From the NCBI RefSeq assembly GCF_004009905.1, contig NZ_ML136888.1:1-40351 (forward strand): a DNA stretch of 40,351 nucleotides. The letters run 5' to 3'. The notes under the pieces are model-generated. The model worked only from the letters and a program-made list of their open reading frames with translations, searched no databases and was not told the origin of the DNA. Below, piece after piece: positions 25,559 to 33,861 of this stretch (the stretch's first letter is position 1; every line of letters starts with the position of its first letter). Both the position numbers and the translations under genes were made by a program. Source of the stretch: Lactobacillus xujianguonis (GTDB taxonomy: Bacteria; Bacillota; Bacilli; Lactobacillales; Lactobacillaceae).

Positions 25559-25587
25559 ATAATAAACTCCTAATTTTATTTTGTCAA
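25559..25587 (-). promoter_or_regulatory. Promoter of the T-box-mmuM-mmuP unit
   Basis: -35 TTGACA (25587-25582), 17 bp, -10 TATTAT (25564-25559), immediately downstream of the preceding terminator. Confidence 0.75.
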
Positions 25588-25599
25588 ATAGAAATTTTA

Positions 25600-25633
25600 A
25601 AAAAGGCCTTACTATCGACTAAATAGTAAGGTC
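25600..25633 (-). terminator. Intrinsic terminator
   Basis: GACCTTACTAT pairs with ATAGTAAGGCC, followed by TTTTTT on the minus strand; it ends the YSIRK protein transcript. Confidence 0.88.
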
Positions 25634-25681
25634 AGTTGTGTCATTAAGATAATTTTTTAGGATTTTAAAGGAATAAGTACA

Positions 25682-27109
25682 TTATTTTTGACGTTTATGA
25701 CTGAAATTAAGTCCCAGTAATCCAGGAAGGACTGAGAAGGCTAAACCGAAGAGAGTCAATTTTGACTGCTTGCTACCTGCACGTGGTAAAGTAAATTGGC
25801 CCTGCGCATCTCCTTTAGCTAGCTTTTCAGTTGTGGAAGTAGTATATTTTTTTACGGATGAAGACAACTTTTCCTGGGATGGAAAACTTCTATCTTGATC
25901 AATTCGCTCGGAATTAAGAGCTGAATGTTGAGACTTAGAAATATTATGTTGTTTATCTTTTAGATTGGAATTAGAAGTTGAGTCAGATGAATTAGGGTCA
26001 TCTGACTCTTTTTGCTCTTGCTTTGAATCTTGCTTTGGAGTCTTGGGAATGTCTATTTCTCCGTGTTGTTGAGTAGAATTAGGAACTGGATCTGGAACCT
26101 CTGCATTATTCGGATTCGTTGGTTGAGAATCAGGCTCAACTTGCGTTTCTGGACTTTCCGGTGATACGTGCTCATCCTTCTTGGGCTCCTCTTTAGGGAT
26201 TACGTATCTGACAAAGTAATGATTAGCTTCAGTTAAAGTGTTACCAATACTATCACGTTCTTCTTTTTTGCCAAAATGTTTAGCAAGATCTTCATCTTTA
26301 ATCGAATAAAGATCCGAATATTCAGAAAAACCTTCAATATTGTTTTCCAATTCTTCAACAGAAGTAAAACTCTGCCCTTTAACGATTGCTTGATTTTTAA
26401 TATTTCTGTCTGCTTTTTGCCAGTTAAGATGATCTATCCCCTTTTTGCTTTCTGGCGTATATTGATCGATTTCTGGAATCAGCCAGTCCTTGAATTCAAT
26501 TTTTCCCCCGTCACTATAAGGAGTTGCAGTAGCTATGAGCAGTCCGTTATTCTCAGTAAAAGTAATCGTGCCAAAGATCCAGTCAGTATCATAATGCCAG
26601 AAATCATCATAGCTGCCGCGTTTTCCACCACGGACTAGATAGATAATTTGTCCCGCATCATTTTTCTTCTCAAGATCAGTTAATGATTTGTTGGGTTCAT
26701 TTTTTAATGAACTATCATTATAACTTTGATCACGATCTGGAGCCGTATAACTCCATTCCTGGTCAGAAGACTGTTGCGGATTGCGGACACTGATCTGTCT
26801 TTTGACTTTAGCAACCATCTCGGCCTCTACGTAATCAGGACAAATAGGATCGTCAGTTGGATCAACCGGAGCGTTCGGATCGTTTAAGTCGACTGGCTCT
26901 TGCTTGTTAATTTTGTCCAAGATTTCTTCTTTTGTAGTAAATTTGACATCATCATTCTGTTGTCGCTTAGTATTTTGTATTAGATGATCCTCGTTTTCGG
27001 CAGCTTGAACATTAGTATTTAGAAATCCTAAACCTAACAAAGCAGGAACCAAGCCAATCGTCAACTTTCTGAACGAATAGTGCATTTTTGCTTTATCCTT
27101 TAAAAGCAT
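25682..27109 (-). CDS. YSIRK-type surface protein with LPRAG sortase-like motif
   Basis: 475 residues. It has a YSIRK-type signal peptide (HYSFRKLTIGLVPALLGLGF, cleavage near VQA at about 36), then a ~270-residue acidic ectodomain containing WHYDTDWIFGTITFTENNG. A Pro/Glu/Asp-rich and Ser/Gln-rich stalk (about 310-430) follows, then LPRAG, a hydrophobic stretch and KRQK. The sorting motif departs from LPxTG: Thr is Ala, so anchoring by the standard sortase A is doubtful. Strong AAGGAAGGTG ribosome site. The ectodomain is not recognised; a similar domain could bind host or wall ligands, but nothing in sequence proves it. Confidence 0.82.
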   Translation of the reverse strand: MLLKDKAKMHYSFRKLTIGLVPALLGLGFLNTNVQAAENEDHLIQNTKRQQNDDVKFTTKEEILDKINKQEPVDLNDPNAPVDPTDDPICPDYVEAEMVAKVKRQISVRNPQQSSDQEWSYTAPDRDQSYNDSSLKNEPNKSLTDLEKKNDAGQIIYLVRGGKRGSYDDFWHYDTDWIFGTITFTENNGLLIATATPYSDGGKIEFKDWLIPEIDQYTPESKKGIDHLNWQKADRNIKNQAIVKGQSFTSVEELENNIEGFSEYSDLYSIKDEDLAKHFGKKEERDSIGNTLTEANHYFVRYVIPKEEPKKDEHVSPESPETQVEPDSQPTNPNNAEVPDPVPNSTQQHGEIDIPKTPKQDSKQEQKESDDPNSSDSTSNSNLKDKQHNISKSQHSALNSERIDQDRSFPSQEKLSSSVKKYTTSTTEKLAKGDAQGQFTLPRAGSKQSKLTLFGLAFSVLPGLLGLNFSHKRQK

Positions 27110-27213
27110 CTTTTCACCTTCCTTCTATTAGTAATCTTTTTATTAACTATAAGTTATAACTTATGATGATGATTATTTTATCCTATAATTTTCTTTTTGC
27201 CTAGCTTTTTTGT

Positions 27214-27250
27214 AAAATAAAACACCAAGCATTCAGAATTGCTTGGTGTT
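27214..27250 (-). terminator. Intrinsic terminator
   Basis: AACACCAAGCA pairs with TGCTTGGTGTT (minus), followed by TTTATTTTA. Confidence 0.85.
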
Positions 27251-27262
27251 GATACTAGATCG

Positions 27263-27547
27263 CTATAATTTTAATAACTTCTTGGCATTGCCTAGAGATT
27301 TTTTAAGACGTTGTTTAGCAACTTTTTTATTAAAAGTAATTGCTTTTTTCTCATGTGGTTTAAGAACTTTATTCGCTTTTAGTTTACCGTCTAAATCTTG
27401 TAATAGGGCTACTTTTTGTTCATCATCTAGATAATTTGCGTTCACAATTTTGCTGATGGTTTTCTCATAGCGTTGACTACTTTTAAGTTTTCCAAGAGTA
27501 AAACCCAATCCTAAGAAGCCAGCTGTTCTAATAATTTGAAAGATCAC
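27263..27547 (-). CDS. Small basic protein, unknown; unusual start
   Basis: 94 residues with a short hydrophobic N-terminus (IRTAGFLGLGFTLGKL) that could be a membrane anchor, then a Lys-rich helical body (KKVAKQRLKKSLGNAKKLLKL). I do not recognise a family. The only standard start, GTG 27547, lies inside the perfect Shine-Dalgarno GAGGTGATC; no ATG, GTG or TTG exists at the normal distance in this frame, although ATC or ATT codons do. Monocistronic, with its own downstream terminator. Confidence 0.7.
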   Translation of the reverse strand: MIFQIIRTAGFLGLGFTLGKLKSSQRYEKTISKIVNANYLDDEQKVALLQDLDGKLKANKVLKPHEKKAITFNKKVAKQRLKKSLGNAKKLLKL

Positions 27548-27605
27548 CTCACTTTTTAAAGATAAGTTCTTACTTATATTTTATCTTGATTACTAGCAGG
27601 CGGAC

Positions 27606-27644
27606 AAAAATAAAACCCTGATTTCAATTAAGTGAAATCAAGGT
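27606..27644 (-). terminator. Intrinsic terminator
   Basis: CCTTGATTTCA pairs with TGAAATCAGGG with a TTTTATTTTT tail, just after the fructansucrase stop. Confidence 0.88.
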
Positions 27645-27651
27645 CTATTAA

Positions 27652-29550
27652 TTATCTTCTATGTTGCTTTTTAGCTACGTGTTTCTTTGAATGATGAGCT
27701 TTCTTCTTACTCGTCTTTTTGTGGTGCTTTTTCTTAAGTGGAATTTTGTGTAATTCACCAGTAACGTCGGGATCTGGTTCACCTTTTAAGCGTGCACCTG
27801 CTAGACTAGTAGCTAACATCTTATCATTGCGACTGCTTTCATCATAGATCCAGTCACCTTGGTTAGTAACTACGTCTTCAACTTCTGTTGTATCGTCTGG
27901 ATTAATTCTGAGTAAGAATGAAGGAGCCCAAGTTGCACGTTTACCCTTACCAGCTGCATAGCCACGGTTAGTCATGTAAGAAGTAATCAAAACTTGGTCG
28001 TCACTACCTGCAAATGGTACAGCATAGTATGAATAAGTTCCCGTTCTCCAGTTAAATGGCACACTAGCGGTTAAAACAGTAGCATCGCCATTCAAAGGTT
28101 CATAGCCATAAGTTAAATGATCGGAAACCCAACCAAGCATAGTTACATTGTCACCAACAACCCGGTTAGCTTTACGCCATAGGGCATCATTAGTACCGTG
28201 ATTCAAACGAGTGGTGGCAAACAAGTAGTAGCGTCCATTCATTGGCACAATGTTTGGTCGTTCAATTTCATCGGAAACCATTGGACTAGTGATTAATGGT
28301 ATCATCACTTCCTCAACACTTGGGTTATTTTCGTTATCATCTAAGCGCAAAATACCGATAGCAGCATTAGCCCAAGATGCACGACTCTTCATATCATCAT
28401 CAGAATTAATCTTGAGGAAGTCGTCAAGATTTTCTTGGTCGCTGCCACCATAATTTTGCCAGTTATAAATTTGATCTTCGCCTTGATAATTTTCAGTACC
28501 AGTTGAAGCTTCAAATACCAAGTAACGATCACCATCGACATTAATAACGTGAGCATCACGCATGGCAATGTTGTCAGCGCCTTTGTTGGTTGATTTCCAT
28601 TGCTTGTAAGTTTGGTAATGGTAGCCATCACCTTCAAAAAGTTCGTGACGGTTTCTTACCTTGGCGATCTTCAAGCGCCCTTTTTTATCAATTTTTAGGA
28701 CTAAGTTAGCTGTTGAAATCTTCTGGTGGTTGTCACCTTTGCGTGTATCAACGTCAGTGTAGAATAACTGAATGGTACCATCGGAGTTTACGGTTGCTGA
28801 ACCTGACCATTCTTGGTCAAGCGGAGTCCCTTTGAAGCCAAAAATTGGGCCAGCAGTTTTCCAATGACTCAACTTATTATCGCCATATTTGTTATAAAGC
28901 AAGTAAATGTGAGAGTCATTATGTTTAGGTTGCCCCATCATCGCAATTGCTAATTGGTAACCTTTGTAGTTAACTACATGACCGGTCTTTTCGTCTTGAA
29001 TTGGCCATGAATCCCACACGTCAAGTTTGGTCTTTTTGCCAGTTTGAGCGTCCTTAGTATAGGTAGCTGGCATGTTCTTGATCTTTTTAGCATTGAAGTA
29101 AGGAACGCGGTATTGCTTGTCTTGATCGATCATCTTGTTGGCTGTGCCACGGAATTGATCGTAAGTCCACTGAGTTCCAGTATCAATGTTGATATCGTTA
29201 AAGTTGATTTGATTGATCTTTTCGATTTGATCTTGGTTTAAGCTGTATTCATCAATATCAACGTCAGCTAAAGCCTTTTTAGCTTCATCAGTTAATTGTA
29301 AATCACTAGCTTGAGTCGAAGTTTGAGTACTATCGCTAGTTTGATCAGCATTAGTTACTGAAGCAGAATCGTTTGATGAAAAATTCTGAGTTTGATCAGT
29401 AGTATTCTGATTTTGAACGTTATTAGTGTTTGTAGTTGGTGAATTGAGCGTATCGGCATGAACGGGCTTGCAGTTAGCGGTATTAAGAATACCGAGCAAA
29501 ACACCGGCTGATACAAGGGTCAACATTGAGTGTTTTTTACTGTTATGCAT
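27652..29550 (-). CDS. Fructansucrase (GH68 inulosucrase/levansucrase)
   Basis: 632 residues, secreted (signal peptide to about residue 32, HADT). It transfers fructosyl units from sucrose to growing fructan outside the cell. A Ser/Thr/Gln-rich linker precedes the five-blade propeller domain. Catalytic residues are recognisable: nucleophile Asp180 in VWDSWP, transition-state stabiliser Asp332 in RDAH, acid/base Glu430 in ERPN. The C-terminus is a ~28-residue Lys/His/Arg tail in place of the LPxTG anchor of longer Lactobacillus enzymes, so retention is probably by charge to the wall. Inulin versus levan product cannot be decided. Weak ribosome site (GAAAG). Confidence 0.93.
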   Translation of the reverse strand: MHNSKKHSMLTLVSAGVLLGILNTANCKPVHADTLNSPTTNTNNVQNQNTTDQTQNFSSNDSASVTNADQTSDSTQTSTQASDLQLTDEAKKALADVDIDEYSLNQDQIEKINQINFNDINIDTGTQWTYDQFRGTANKMIDQDKQYRVPYFNAKKIKNMPATYTKDAQTGKKTKLDVWDSWPIQDEKTGHVVNYKGYQLAIAMMGQPKHNDSHIYLLYNKYGDNKLSHWKTAGPIFGFKGTPLDQEWSGSATVNSDGTIQLFYTDVDTRKGDNHQKISTANLVLKIDKKGRLKIAKVRNRHELFEGDGYHYQTYKQWKSTNKGADNIAMRDAHVINVDGDRYLVFEASTGTENYQGEDQIYNWQNYGGSDQENLDDFLKINSDDDMKSRASWANAAIGILRLDDNENNPSVEEVMIPLITSPMVSDEIERPNIVPMNGRYYLFATTRLNHGTNDALWRKANRVVGDNVTMLGWVSDHLTYGYEPLNGDATVLTASVPFNWRTGTYSYYAVPFAGSDDQVLITSYMTNRGYAAGKGKRATWAPSFLLRINPDDTTEVEDVVTNQGDWIYDESSRNDKMLATSLAGARLKGEPDPDVTGELHKIPLKKKHHKKTSKKKAHHSKKHVAKKQHRR

Positions 29551-29704
29551 GTTTAGTCGCTTTCTATCAAGATTTTTTCACAATCCTTTATATTATAGAC
29601 TATTTGTTAAGATTTGACAGAAAAAATTTTGCTGCTATTGGTTATAAGTTTGTTTTTTATATTTAGATTTAGTAACAATAGTTTTTATACACTTTCTTTC
29701 CCTA

Positions 29705-29736
29705 CAAAAAATAGCTTAGCTTTTCTGCTAAACTAT
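29705..29736 (-). terminator. Intrinsic terminator
   Basis: ATAGTTTAGC pairs with GCTAAGCTAT, then TTTTTTG on the minus strand, following the SLAP-CAP pseudogene. Confidence 0.85.
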
Positions 29737-29748
29737 CCTCTAAAAATT

Positions 29749-30775
29749 TTAGTTAAGCCATTGGTTAACTAGTTTCTTGTATTGACTTAAACTGATACTA
29801 CCCTTGCCATATGAAGAGGCATTGAAGCTATCAATATAGCCATAGTCATTATGAGTCATGTGTGCCATCCCCATTGAACGATGATCTCTATTCAATAAGT
29901 TAGTGTAGTGCCATGCTAACTTGTAGCCGTTAGTTCCTTGAACAGCATCGGTATAAGCTGTGCTCTTCCAGTTTGTATGGAATTCATATTTCTTAAGAGC
30001 TGGAGTCTTCTTCACATCTGACTTCCAAGCTGATTTTCAGCCATCCAAATTTGGATTGGATCTTCACCTGCTGACAAGTTTTCCAGACTGCCATGGTATT
30101 GGTAGTAAGCTGGGTGATTAATGCCACCTTGCTTTTGATAATCGGCATCGATCAATGAAATTGCCATTAAGACTGGTGAAACTTTAAGTGCCTTAGAACC
30201 AGCTTTGGCTCTAGCTTGATTGACTTCTTCTAAGCCTTTAAGACCAGCTTTAATATTTGCAACGCTAGTTGAGTCGTCCTTTGCACCTAAGTTGACGTAT
30301 TTACTGAACCAACTTGGAGCACCCTTACTGTTTAACTTACCAGTCTTAAGCATCTTAGCAGCAGTTTTAGCTTCTTTTCTTTGCGTTTTACTTAATGAAC
30401 TGCTCTTTACAAGATAATCCATTAAACTGGCGGCATTCTTACTGCTACTTACCTTGGCTGAGGCCTTTTTAGCAGATGTAGTCTTCTTAGTAGCTACAAC
30501 TACCTCTTGATTATCAGCTTTGGCATCAGTCTTAAGAATGTATTTGTTCTTCCCCACTTTATAGAACTTTTTACCGTGAATTTTCTTAACCGTTGCGGAA
30601 GCAATTTGTGAATTCTTGCGATAAAAAGTACTGGTCCTGTAACCGCGACTGTTGTAAATATAAGCTTTATTGCGAACGACAATTGATTGACCCGCTGCTT
30701 GAACACTTTGCATACTACTCATTGCGCCTAAAGAATAGTGCCAGCGGCTAAGGTAACTAAAAGTTTCTTTTTCAA
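29749..30775 (-). pseudogene. SLAP-CAP surface protein, two one-base deletions
   Basis: The intact ancestor began with TTG at 30775 (GGAGGA five bases upstream) and a signal peptide KKKLLVTLAAGTIL. A lost T in a CTTTTAG run (30730-30732) now shifts it into TAG. The mature part has a SLAP repeat (VVRNKAYIYNSRGYRTSTFY ... YILKTDAK), a Lys/Ser linker and a helical segment. The CAP/SCP (PgrA/SEC10-like) domain follows, with NHPAYYQYHGSLENLSAGED and later HMTHNDYGYID. A second lost T near 30033 (AAAATTCAGC to AAAATCAGC) splits the CAP domain; the second frame continues WKSDVKKTPALKKYEF to 29749. An ATG at 30788 reads through the first lesion only by replacing the signal peptide with a charged sequence. 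Confidence 0.85.
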
Positions 30776-30920
30776 ATGTGTCCTCCATGAAAAAACAAAA
30801 CTAATTTTCAAACTTATTTTAACAGAAAAATGCCCTTCTAGATCAGAAAAATTGTTCAAAAACTCTTTCTAAACGAGTAAAATTACTAATGAATTCCCAT
30901 AGAATTTTGGAGGAGAAAGA

Positions 30921-32021
30921 ATGAAAAAACAATTGAAATGGACCAGTCTCCTGGCTGCAGCTCTTATTTCTACCAGCTTAGCAGCTACACAACTAGTGCA
31001 AGCCGATACTCAGACTACACCTGACTTTACTCAGTCTCAGGGTCAAACGGTCACCAATCAAACAAATTATTGGAAGCAAAATCCGAAAGTAATCCGCATT
31101 AAAAAGGCAACAATGACTTTTCAAGATGCAGATTTAAGTACCCCGGCTACTAAAGCCAAAAAAGGAAGCCATTACTTGGTTAGCCAATTGATAACTGACA
31201 ACGGTGAAGCACGTCCGGTGTTGCGGTTAAGTAATGGGCACTACATTACTGCTGATCAAACTGTCAGTGCTAAAGTTAAAGCATATCAAAACCCTAAAAA
31301 GTATCATCAAATCCACTACACTCAAGTTAAACCATATGGTCACGTTGGCTATAATCTATCGCGCGGCTATGAAGGGATTAAAACTTGGAAAGTAATGCAC
31401 CGCGTGGGCACTTGGCATGGACGTAACTACTATGATCAAGCTACCTACAATGCGGTGAAGAATTTCCAAAAACATCATGGTTTAAAGGCAACTGGAACTG
31501 TTAACTTGAAAACTTGGCAAAAGTTGGGCTTTTCTAAAAAGTCATGGTATGGCATTGATAGTTATATTGCACCATTAAAGGCTCAAGCTTGGCAAGGTCG
31601 CAAGGCTCATATTGAAGCAATGATTAAGCAAGCTTATCGTTATTTAGGAAAGCCATGGCTGGCTGGTTGTTCATCTAGTCCTGCTTATGGTGTTGATTGT
31701 TCAGGGCTAGTCATGCAAAGTTTATATGCTGGTGGTTTAAGTCCTGTTCCAACCAGTTCTATTGGTCATGCTCATCCAGGAAACGAATGGAACTCACGTA
31801 ACCTTTGGGCTGATAAGCATTTGAAGCGCGTGCCTTATGCTAAGCGCCAACGCGGTGATTTAGTCTTTTACTACCAACCAGGCACGCATACGATTTATCA
31901 TGTTGCCATCTACCTTGGCCATAATCGCGTAATTGAAAGTTGGCCACCACGTGTAATGGTTTCGCCAATTATTATGAGTCAACGTAGTGTCGTTGCAGGG
32001 ATTAAGCGTCCGTTCATTTAG
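30921..32021 (+). CDS. Secreted NlpC/P60 cell-wall hydrolase with peptidoglycan-binding domain
   Basis: 366 residues. Signal peptide (LKWTSLLAAALISTSLAA, cleavage after VQA about 29); an N-terminal beta region resembling one SLAP repeat; a PG_binding_1 domain (YDQATYNAVKNFQKHHGLKA) at about 175-210; then the NlpC/P60 domain from about 235. The catalytic Cys is in YGVDCSGLVM, the His in IYHVAIYLG, and the third residue follows in the RVIESWP region. It cleaves peptide bonds in the wall stem peptide. The GGAGGAG ribosome site is strong. The C39-like gene follows after nine bases, forming an operon divergent from the SLAP-CAP pseudogene. Confidence 0.92.
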   Translation: MKKQLKWTSLLAAALISTSLAATQLVQADTQTTPDFTQSQGQTVTNQTNYWKQNPKVIRIKKATMTFQDADLSTPATKAKKGSHYLVSQLITDNGEARPVLRLSNGHYITADQTVSAKVKAYQNPKKYHQIHYTQVKPYGHVGYNLSRGYEGIKTWKVMHRVGTWHGRNYYDQATYNAVKNFQKHHGLKATGTVNLKTWQKLGFSKKSWYGIDSYIAPLKAQAWQGRKAHIEAMIKQAYRYLGKPWLAGCSSSPAYGVDCSGLVMQSLYAGGLSPVPTSSIGHAHPGNEWNSRNLWADKHLKRVPYAKRQRGDLVFYYQPGTHTIYHVAIYLGHNRVIESWPPRVMVSPIIMSQRSVVAGIKRPFI

Positions 32022-32030
32022 AAGAATATT

Positions 32031-33083
32031 ATGAAGAAAAGATTTTTATTAATTGAAGCTGCTGCTAGTCTTTTATTGGCAGCTGGAATGACTAATATTG
32101 TTAAAGCTGATGATGTTAAGCAGCAAAATCCGGTTAACACTCAGCAAGAAAACAAACAAAATACTGCTGATAGTCAGCAGAAAAATAATCAGACTGACAC
32201 CAAGCAGCAAAACAATCAGTCTGATTCACAAAAGACTGATCAAAAGCAAGAAGAAACAAAGCCTGGTCAATCCTCTACTACTGAGAAAAAACCAAGTACT
32301 TCCGTTACTAAGCCTGTTAAGAAGGTCAAGAAAGTTAAAAAAGTAAAACCTTCTGGCTGTAAAGTCATTAATGGTAGAAAGCACTACTTAAAGAACGGCA
32401 AAATCGTTAAGGGATTGAAGAAGATTGATGGTCATTGGTATCTTTTCGATAAAAATGGTGCCATGTTAAAGAATTTACGGAAGATTCCTCATACTAGTCA
32501 TTATGGTTATTTCGATCAATCGGATCGCCGGCGGATGAAGAATACCTCAACCAAAAAAGCTTATTACTGGATTAACAAAAACGGCACCATTACTGGCATT
32601 AAGAATAATGCCAAAGTTGTTTGCCAACGTCCAGAAATGCCAACTGGCTGTGAAATCACTGCTGTAACGATGATGCTTAATTTTGCTGGTAAACATGTCA
32701 GCAAGTTTCAAGCTGCTAAGGTAATGCCACGCAGTTCTAATCCAAATAAAGGTTTTATTGGCTCACCCTACAAGAATTTCCCACTGGGCTATTGGGTTGC
32801 TCCAGGTGGGGTGAAGCCAGTAGTGAAGCATTATTTGGGTAAGGCCAAAATCATGACGGGATGCAGCATTAGCGCTATTAAGAAGAAGTTAATTCGCTCT
32901 CACCTTGTTGTTGCTTGGATGGGCTGGTTTGACGGCTTTTCTAACCATGCTATTACCTTAACTGGTTATCATGGCAATACCCTTTACTTCAATGATCCGT
33001 GGACCGGTACTAAGCGCTCAATCAGTGTAAGTAACTTCAAGACTCACTGGGCTTTAGATGCGCACCGTGCAATTAGTTATTAA
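32031..33083 (+). CDS. Secreted C39-like cysteine peptidase with wall-binding repeats
   Basis: 350 residues. Signal peptide to about residue 26 (NIVKA); a Gln/Asn/Lys-rich low-complexity linker (30-105); then short repeats of the choline/glucan-binding type (INGRKHYLKNGKIVKG, DGHWYLFDKNGAM). A Peptidase_C39_2 domain follows: Cys in EMPTGCEITAVTMML, His in SNHAITLTGYHG, Asp in YFNDPW. These proteins are secreted and probably act on peptides or the wall; the substrate is unknown. The ribosome site before ATG 32031 is weak, consistent with coupling to the upstream hydrolase gene. Confidence 0.85.
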   Translation: MKKRFLLIEAAASLLLAAGMTNIVKADDVKQQNPVNTQQENKQNTADSQQKNNQTDTKQQNNQSDSQKTDQKQEETKPGQSSTTEKKPSTSVTKPVKKVKKVKKVKPSGCKVINGRKHYLKNGKIVKGLKKIDGHWYLFDKNGAMLKNLRKIPHTSHYGYFDQSDRRRMKNTSTKKAYYWINKNGTITGIKNNAKVVCQRPEMPTGCEITAVTMMLNFAGKHVSKFQAAKVMPRSSNPNKGFIGSPYKNFPLGYWVAPGGVKPVVKHYLGKAKIMTGCSISAIKKKLIRSHLVVAWMGWFDGFSNHAITLTGYHGNTLYFNDPWTGTKRSISVSNFKTHWALDAHRAISY

Positions 33084-33090
33084 TCATTAT

Positions 33091-33129
33091 GAAAAAAATC
33101 CTTCACTATTTGATTGGTGAAGGATTTTT
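33091..33129 (+). terminator. Intrinsic terminator at chromosome-prophage junction
   Basis: ATCCTTCAC/GTGAAGGAT nine-base arms with A7 before and T6 after; the last chromosomal feature before the prophage region. Confidence 0.92.
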
Positions 33130-33225
33130 TGTGCTCTACTGACGTGGAGAATACCAATTTAGGACCCTGTACGAGAACATTTAATGAGAATTACCTCAAA
33201 TTTAACTAGCGGATACTATCCTATA

Positions 33226-33271
33226 GGATCACCTCCACATACAATGTAAAAAGTAATATAGCTAGTTTCAA
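33226..33271 (-). promoter_or_regulatory. Promoter and perfect Shine-Dalgarno without a gene
   Basis: Minus strand: -35 TTGAAA (33271-33266), 17 bp, -10 TACATT (33248-33243), then GGAGGTGATCC (33236-33226), fully complementary to the 16S 3' end. No start codon or open frame follows (ATAGGATAG; palindrome ATCCTATAGGAT at 33219-33230). It looks like the head of a deleted small gene, for example a holin-like toxin, near the prophage end. Confidence 0.5.
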
Positions 33272-33330
33272 TAAGTTTATTTATTCTTGTTTTTGATTTT
33301 CAGGATCCAAATAAGTTCAAATAAATTAGT

Positions 33331-33364
33331 CGTTTTTTACGTAATTTTTACGTAGAAACGTAAA
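33331..33364. repeat. Short direct and inverted repeats near presumed prophage end
   Basis: Three ACGT-centred units occur here: TTTTTACGTA, TTTTTACGTA and the reverse-oriented ACGTAAAA. They lie between the last chromosomal terminator and the first phage-side terminator, where the attachment site is expected. The core cannot be defined without the other end. Confidence 0.35.
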
Positions 33365-33372
33365 ATTCATTA

Positions 33373-33408
33373 AACCGCACATAGTTAGATGCTATGTGCG
33401 GTTTTTTT
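33373..33408 (+). terminator. Strong intrinsic terminator
   Basis: The 12-bp perfect stem AACCGCACATAG/CTATGTGCGGTT is followed by seven T on the plus strand; it may insulate the prophage from chromosomal transcription. Confidence 0.88.
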
Positions 33409-33472
33409 ACAAATTCAAATACTTCAGTTTCTATTATACAACTTTTTTTGCAGGTGGTTTTTGTTGTTTGTT

Positions 33473-33721
33473 TTAGTCAGCAACTTTAACGTCGTAGTCT
33501 GAAATAAAGCCTTGTTTCTTGGCGTCCTTTAACATAGTCATAACGTCATCATCTTCCAAGTTCTGGAAGTCGATTAAGTCCTTATCGTCATTTAATTTAA
33601 CGTTTTCTGCGAGAATGTCGTAAGCTGTGTCGATGTCATCGTTGTCTACTTCAAAGTCGTAGTAGTAAATACCATCAACAAAGCTTGCCTTTTTACCTTC
33701 ATAAATTCTAACGTCTAACAT
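33473..33721 (-). CDS. Acidic phage-region protein, unknown
   Basis: 82 residues, strongly acidic (many Asp), with an N-terminal pattern MLDVRIYEGKKASFVDGIYYYDFEV that suggests a small alpha/beta fold. The ribosome site AGAGG and a private promoter (33764-33791) precede it. I do not recognise a family. The acidity and position in a lysogenically expressed tail of the prophage are compatible with a moron or an anti-host or anti-defence protein, but nothing proves it. Confidence 0.7.
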   Translation of the reverse strand: MLDVRIYEGKKASFVDGIYYYDFEVDNDDIDTAYDILAENVKLNDDKDLIDFQNLEDDDVMTMLKDAKKQGFISDYDVKVAD

Positions 33722-33757
33722 TTTTAAAACCTCTTTCTTTTGCTTTAATTTCCTTAC

Positions 33758-33791
33758 ATGTTCATATTAACATGTTTATATAAATATGCAA
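33758..33791 (-). promoter_or_regulatory. Repeated promoter cassette, copy 1
   Basis: -35 TTGCAT (33791-33786), 16 bp, -10 TAATAT (33769-33764). The block TTGCATATTTATATAA is shared with copy 2, followed by the repeated AACATGT half-sites that may bind a regulator. Confidence 0.65.
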
Positions 33792-33823
33792 TAGCTTTTA
33801 AGAAAAAAGTTTAAAAAATCAGA

Positions 33824-33855
33824 CAAAAAAGCGCCCTAGATTGTTCTAGGACGCT
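33824..33855 (-). terminator. Intrinsic terminator
   Basis: AGCGTCCTAGA pairs with TCTAGGGCGCT, then TTTTTTG, after the gene ending at 33862. Confidence 0.9.
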
Positions 33856-33861
33856 ATTGAT

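Noticed and set aside
33219-33236. GGATCACCTCC as a remnant of a 16S rRNA 3' end
   Set aside because: Only about eleven bases match and no other rRNA sequence is near; on the minus strand it reads as a Shine-Dalgarno with a proper promoter in front.
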